Part shown: one piece after another, positions 61,801 through 64,000 of the stretch
Layout of the letters: each line of letters opens with the position of its first letter
Position numbering within the stretch: the first letter of the stretch is position 1
Position numbers and translations under genes: made by a program
DNA from: Paludibaculum sp.
GTDB taxonomy: Bacteria; Acidobacteriota; Terriglobia; Bryobacterales; Bryobacteraceae
Reading direction: 5' to 3'
DNA length: 64,000 nt
Assembly: GCA_029973955.1 (NCBI GenBank)
Contig: JARKQJ010000091.1
Location: forward strand, 124,001-188,000
Notes under the pieces: model-generated
Database searches by the model: none
The model's input: the letters and a program-made list of their open reading frames with translations, nothing else
What the model was told of the DNA's origin: nothing

Positions 61801-63109
61801 TGAGGCGATCGCCTTGGCCGGGAGCGCCCTGCGGGACTTGAAGGACGCGCCCGAGATCGAAGCCCTGCTGGAACGGCTCAGGCAGGCGAGCGCAGCCGAG
61901 GCCAGGCAGTCCGAGCTGCGGGGTTTGGATGCCTTTCTGCGCAAGCCCTGCGCTCCGGAGTTGTTCGCGGCACGGTTCCGCGGCGCGTACGCCGCGCTTG
62001 GAGAAGACGAGGCATTAGTGAGTAGAGAGATGCTCGCGCTGCAAGATATTGTGGCGCGGCTTCTGAAGGAACGTCAGCCGCTGGAAGCTCTGCGCCTGTT
62101 GGAAGACAGCGCCGGACGCCACCAATCCGACAAGCGTCACGCGGAACTTGTGAGGAAAGTCCGCGCCGCGACGGCCCAGCAGGTGGATCGTCAGATCGCC
62201 GTGGCGGAGGTGCCATCCGCGCCTTGGCGCTGGAATATCCGCTGGGTTCTGGCAGGACTTGGCATTGCGGCCCTGGCGGCGGCGGTCTGGTTCGTGTCCG
62301 GGCGGCCGGAGGCTCTCAAGCATGTGGCGGCGGTGTTGCCGGTGGCGCAGGAAGGCGTTTCTTATTCGGCCGCCCTGCACGCGCAGGCCGGCGCTCCGCC
62401 CTATCGCTGGAGCCTGATCGGCGGGTCTGTGCCGGATGGAATCCAGTTCGATGCGGATCGGGGCACATTGGCGGGAACGCCTCACACCGCGGGGGTATTC
62501 CAGTTCCGCGTGCGCGTGAGCGACACTTCAGGCAAAGCAGACGACGCCTCCTACCAGCTCATGGTCCAGACTGCCGCACGGAAGGAACGGACCATGCCTG
62601 ACGAAATCGCTTCCGGCAAGGCGCCCCAGGGGGCCGGGACTGGCGTGCCGAAAGCAGAGGAAAAGGGAAAGGCCGTTGGCACCTTGGCGTCCGGTTCGAA
62701 GCTGCAGAAATCCACCCAGAAGCCCGAGGGAGAGGCCGTGCCATCAACCGTCGGCTCTGAAACTGCGAAACCGCTCCCGCCACCTCCTCCACCGCCGCTG
62801 CCATCCTGCCAGCCCGTAGGCCTGGTGGTGGTCAGCAGCATCCCTCCCAGCGGGAAGTTCAACTGGAGCGGATCTCTTCCTCCTGGCGCGGTACTGGCCG
62901 TCTGTCACGCTTCGACAACACCTAGAGGCAGGCTCTCCGGATCCCTCCTCTATGCGGGCTGGCCCGTTGAGCTTTCCATTGAGGGAGCGCCTCCCGGAGT
63001 GACTCTGGTGCGCCCGCCCGATGATTCCAACAAGTACGTGGGTTTCATTGTCGAGAACCGGTCGGCGGAGACGGTGGAGACTCTGCGTTTTGCCTGGCGG
63101 CGAAAGTAG
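58817..63109 (+). CDS. Large membrane Ser/Thr kinase with coiled-coil/TPR-like and Ig-like parts
   Basis: A 1430-residue kinase. Glycine loop GEGGFGRV, ATP lysine Lys43, HRD at 133-135 and DFG at 153-155 are intact. About 850 residues of charged helical repeats follow (e.g. EQARESGKFEEAATHLELAQQIEP, TPR-like). One membrane helix (WVLAGLGIAALAAAVWFVSG, about residue 1140-1162) leads to a He_PIG-type putative Ig domain (GAPPYRWSLIGGSVPDGIQFDADRGTLAGTP), a Pro-rich linker and a small beta-rich end domain. The start is TTG 58817 with GGAGAGG upstream. It may phosphorylate T6SS parts; its exterior Ig domain suggests sensing. Signal unknown. Confidence 0.88.
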   Translation: MPDPDPIDSKISKYEIISLVGEGGFGRVYKARHPQVGHLVAIKVLTADQDPDSLARFRSEAMIAGSLRHPNVVTIYDFGEDQGRPYLVMEFLTGQDLAHILAEKKPLTTLDKIRILLEVSSGLNYAHGKGIVHRDVKPANIMVLEDGSVKVTDFGIARITEAQTQRQTATGLMIGSVLWMAPEQLNGMDADVQTDIWAYGVTAFEFLSGVHPFRAMERGNTGLLVSAITQKQIPKLTTFAPDISPALVEIVNKCLQRERALRYESLDDVTNDLRPLLDEERRARAQIVLRQVEREYSTDNPDQALKLVREALDLDPQSVAAREWRARLQKESSQRAQQKRVKELVHLAEQARESGKFEEAATHLELAQQIEPQSKTIQMLLKEVQSDLDRQQLKRLTGRARELFESYDYEGARSVLLQASAIDPADDAVAALFAEIDEEEKRLAQSKAMQAVLRRAEDLLHSGLLKESETCAETALAGMPQHSAFTRVRGEMERVLAEARRKLNAVSVVQKARSLMDGGNLDESITTLGTLGEALHDSPDAISLREELRRRFNARKRHDYLQSSLESAEQEASQEHWDEAVRLLELAIQKQGPDPTLEQVLEEYREKLRLRNESKRREQARQAALARADELEAKGLLEEAADTLAKSLKVHGDDERLAARFHQLELTLRDARVEQDRRGRIEQGISEIERLLQAFRFKDAAAAAEALEAELGPDERLSAIAARIAPAKAQWEAERIRAEQSRAALENASLALAKGDPQAALRLLAEAPSEGTGLESAIEEMRITIGREISRAQRMAKGREALQRAEDLVRAGKLEDAIGVLQSAVTQGVVSEEMETRLVQLRQSFAQQESSRQREEGLRKARRRAAELEARGDFSAALAEAEAALAGYGDDEELKRQCEILREAVTRRTRERERIERLQRVRETVSRLATAGDLAKALGEVERAIADYPGEPEILGLRESLRAQLQVEEARRQRLTLIESSIRNAERLAQEKKYDEAIALAGSALRDLKDAPEIEALLERLRQASAAEARQSELRGLDAFLRKPCAPELFAARFRGAYAALGEDEALVSREMLALQDIVARLLKERQPLEALRLLEDSAGRHQSDKRHAELVRKVRAATAQQVDRQIAVAEVPSAPWRWNIRWVLAGLGIAALAAAVWFVSGRPEALKHVAAVLPVAQEGVSYSAALHAQAGAPPYRWSLIGGSVPDGIQFDADRGTLAGTPHTAGVFQFRVRVSDTSGKADDASYQLMVQTAARKERTMPDEIASGKAPQGAGTGVPKAEEKGKAVGTLASGSKLQKSTQKPEGEAVPSTVGSETAKPLPPPPPPPLPSCQPVGLVVVSSIPPSGKFNWSGSLPPGAVLAVCHASTTPRGRLSGSLLYAGWPVELSIEGAPPGVTLVRPPDDSNKYVGFIVENRSAETVETLRFAWRRK

Positions 63110-63220
63110 GAATCCTCGCGGCTTCACCGGTGCTGTTTGCCTGCCTCCATCGCCTCTCCCGGCTGCGAATTAGGTTCTCCATAGTTGGGCCGGAAAGATA
63201 AGTCAGGATGTATTGGAACT

Positions 63221-63244
63221 GGTGTCAGAGTTGGTGTCAGAGTT
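63221..63244. repeat. 12-base tandem repeat
   Basis: GGTGTCAGAGTT occurs twice head to tail at 63221-63232 and 63233-63244, just upstream of the promoter. Confidence 0.85.
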
Positions 63245-63245
63245 A

Positions 63246-63274
63246 TTGACGGCCAGGGGCTTTTCGGTTATGCT
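63246..63274 (+). promoter_or_regulatory. Predicted sigma-70 promoter for the surface-protein gene
   Basis: TTGACG (63246-63251) and TATGCT (63269-63274) are spaced by 17 bases. The transcript would start near 63281 with a leader of about 280 bases before ATG 63562. Confidence 0.6.
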
Positions 63275-63561
63275 TGAAGCCGCTCGGAGCGGAGATCTAC
63301 TTGGATTTCCGAGGACATGCCCGAGACTGGGAAGCTGTTTTCATACGCACGCGCAGTCTAATAACAGAACGTTGGTTTGTATTGGCGTGAGGGTCGAAAA
63401 GGAAAGGCCCGTGAGTGCCCGGTTCTGCGATTGGAATGTTGGTTGTTGCCGCGACAGATGGGAATGACGGGGAACTGTTCTGGGGTGTGTGAGGCTCGAA
63501 GTTAACCTGCATTAGGGCGGTCCACTGAGTCGTGGCGTCTAGCCTTCGAAAGGAGACTGCC

Positions 63562-64000
63562 ATGATTGCGCAGAAGGGTGCATCCGGGATGAGCCGCGGT
63601 GCCTGGGGTTGGGGGCTGAAGCGGGCGGTAGTGGAGCGGCGGTTTGGGAGCGCGGTGTTCGCGGGTAGGGCGGCAAGCGGCCGTGAGGGCCGGAGTCCGG
63701 CGGATGAGGCCAATCCGAAACTGGCAGTCACGTCTACGGATCGGCGCGCCGAATCGATTGCATCAAGGCGCACCGCCAGCTTTTCAATCATCTTCTGCTG
63801 GCTGTGGCTCATCGGCCTGTTCGTATGTGGTTCATCGCCGCTTCTGGCCACCGGCGGGAGTATCCAGGCGGTTAACCTTTCGTGTCAAGTGTACGGTCAG
63901 TCGGTTCAATGGGCCCTCAATGCGGGGGAAGTCAAATACTGCGATCCGGGAAGTTTTTCCGTCACGGTTTTGCGATCGTCGGCCGGGTCGGCCCCCTACA
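63562..64000 (+). CDS. Membrane-anchored/exported protein, 3' end outside window
   Basis: A frame open to the window end (146 codons so far). ATG 63562 has AAGGAG a few bases upstream. The first 75 residues are basic and low-complexity, then comes a hydrophobic segment FSIIFCWLWLIGLFVCG and an Ala-x-Ala-like region (SSPLLATGG) that could be an export signal. The mature part starts with IQAVNLSCQVYGQSVQWALNAGEVKYC and is beta-rich with spaced cysteines. A large surface protein is likely. I do not recognise the family. Confidence 0.65.
   Translation, partial: MIAQKGASGMSRGAWGWGLKRAVVERRFGSAVFAGRAASGREGRSPADEANPKLAVTSTDRRAESIASRRTASFSIIFCWLWLIGLFVCGSSPLLATGGSIQAVNLSCQVYGQSVQWALNAGEVKYCDPGSFSVTVLRSSAGSAPY

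Larger units (their letters stand above)
63110..63561. other. 452-base leader/intergenic region before the surface-protein gene
   Basis: Apart from a 12-base tandem repeat and a promoter, nothing is recognised. One 84-codon frame at 63213-63467 has no domain and no ribosome binding site, so I do not call it. No riboswitch motif was recognised in the long leader downstream of the promoter. Confidence 0.5.

Noticed and set aside
63213-63467. An 84-codon frame in the leader before the last gene
   Set aside because: It overlaps the promoter and tandem repeat, has no ribosome binding site and no domain.

Overview
The window is high-GC bacterial DNA with an encoded-CCA tRNA-Ser and a full type VI secretion system (T6SS). 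Its style suggests an acidobacterium of the Solibacter/Bryobacter type: many exported proteins with an MNRRxFL-like start, a SpoIIE phosphatase, multidomain Ser/Thr kinases, an 'STGPRT' family protein, and a Pro-rich 'GEFTRMF' repeat protein. That taxonomic call is inference from gene content; no 16S rRNA or other marker gene lies in the window.

Region 1 (1-2.4 kb) is a nitrosative-stress group: the 3' end of an NsrR-like Rrf2 regulator, a redoxin without its peroxidatic cysteine, a globin-free FAD/NAD reductase and the di-iron protein Ric (ScdA/YtfE). Region 2 (2.9-9.8 kb) has a membrane-anchored coiled-coil protein with a terminator. It is followed by a minus-strand operon of SGNH hydrolase, NtrC-type regulator, NtrB-type kinase and lipoprotein, with start and stop codons touching throughout, and then by a compact XRE-repressor/membrane-protein operon with a paired operator. 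Region 3 (10-12.9 kb) holds a SPASM radical SAM enzyme coupled to an exported protein of unknown family, a hairpin repeat pair and an STGPRT-family gene. Region 4 (13-22.1 kb) looks catabolic: a large TIM-barrel glycosidase-like protein, a lyase-like protein, an acetyl-xylan-esterase-like hydrolase, a uroporphyrinogen-decarboxylase-family protein, a SnoaL-like protein and a sugar isomerase/epimerase. Region 5 (22.1-29.5 kb) has an AbrB-like fragment, a membrane methyltransferase, RibBA with an altered GTP cyclohydrolase II half, a secreted protein, a PDZ-GAF-SpoIIE phosphatase, tRNA-Ser(GCT) and a PHP phosphoesterase.

Region 6 (29.6-63.1 kb) is the T6SS. One minus-strand operon reads tssK, tssL, tssM and a methyltransferase. 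Divergent from it are a repeat protein with a kinase-like N-lobe and a second methyltransferase, and then a second tssK facing back. A CsgG-like protein and a PpkA-like kinase follow. The sheath/baseplate operon is tssB, tssC, hcp, tagJ, tssA, tssE, tssF, tssG, clpV, vgrG and a HEAT-repeat gene, and a 1430-residue kinase closes the locus. I see no TssJ, PAAR, Fha or PppA. Odd features are the duplicated TssK, the pseudokinase with 11 GEFTRxF repeats and a tail anchor, two methyltransferases and two membrane kinases. Together they suggest a phosphorylation-linked, lineage-specific version of T6SS. The window ends inside a membrane-anchored surface protein gene.

At a larger scale, the plus strand is C-rich from 0 to about 19.5 kb and G-rich from about 20.8 kb onward, whichever strand the genes are on.
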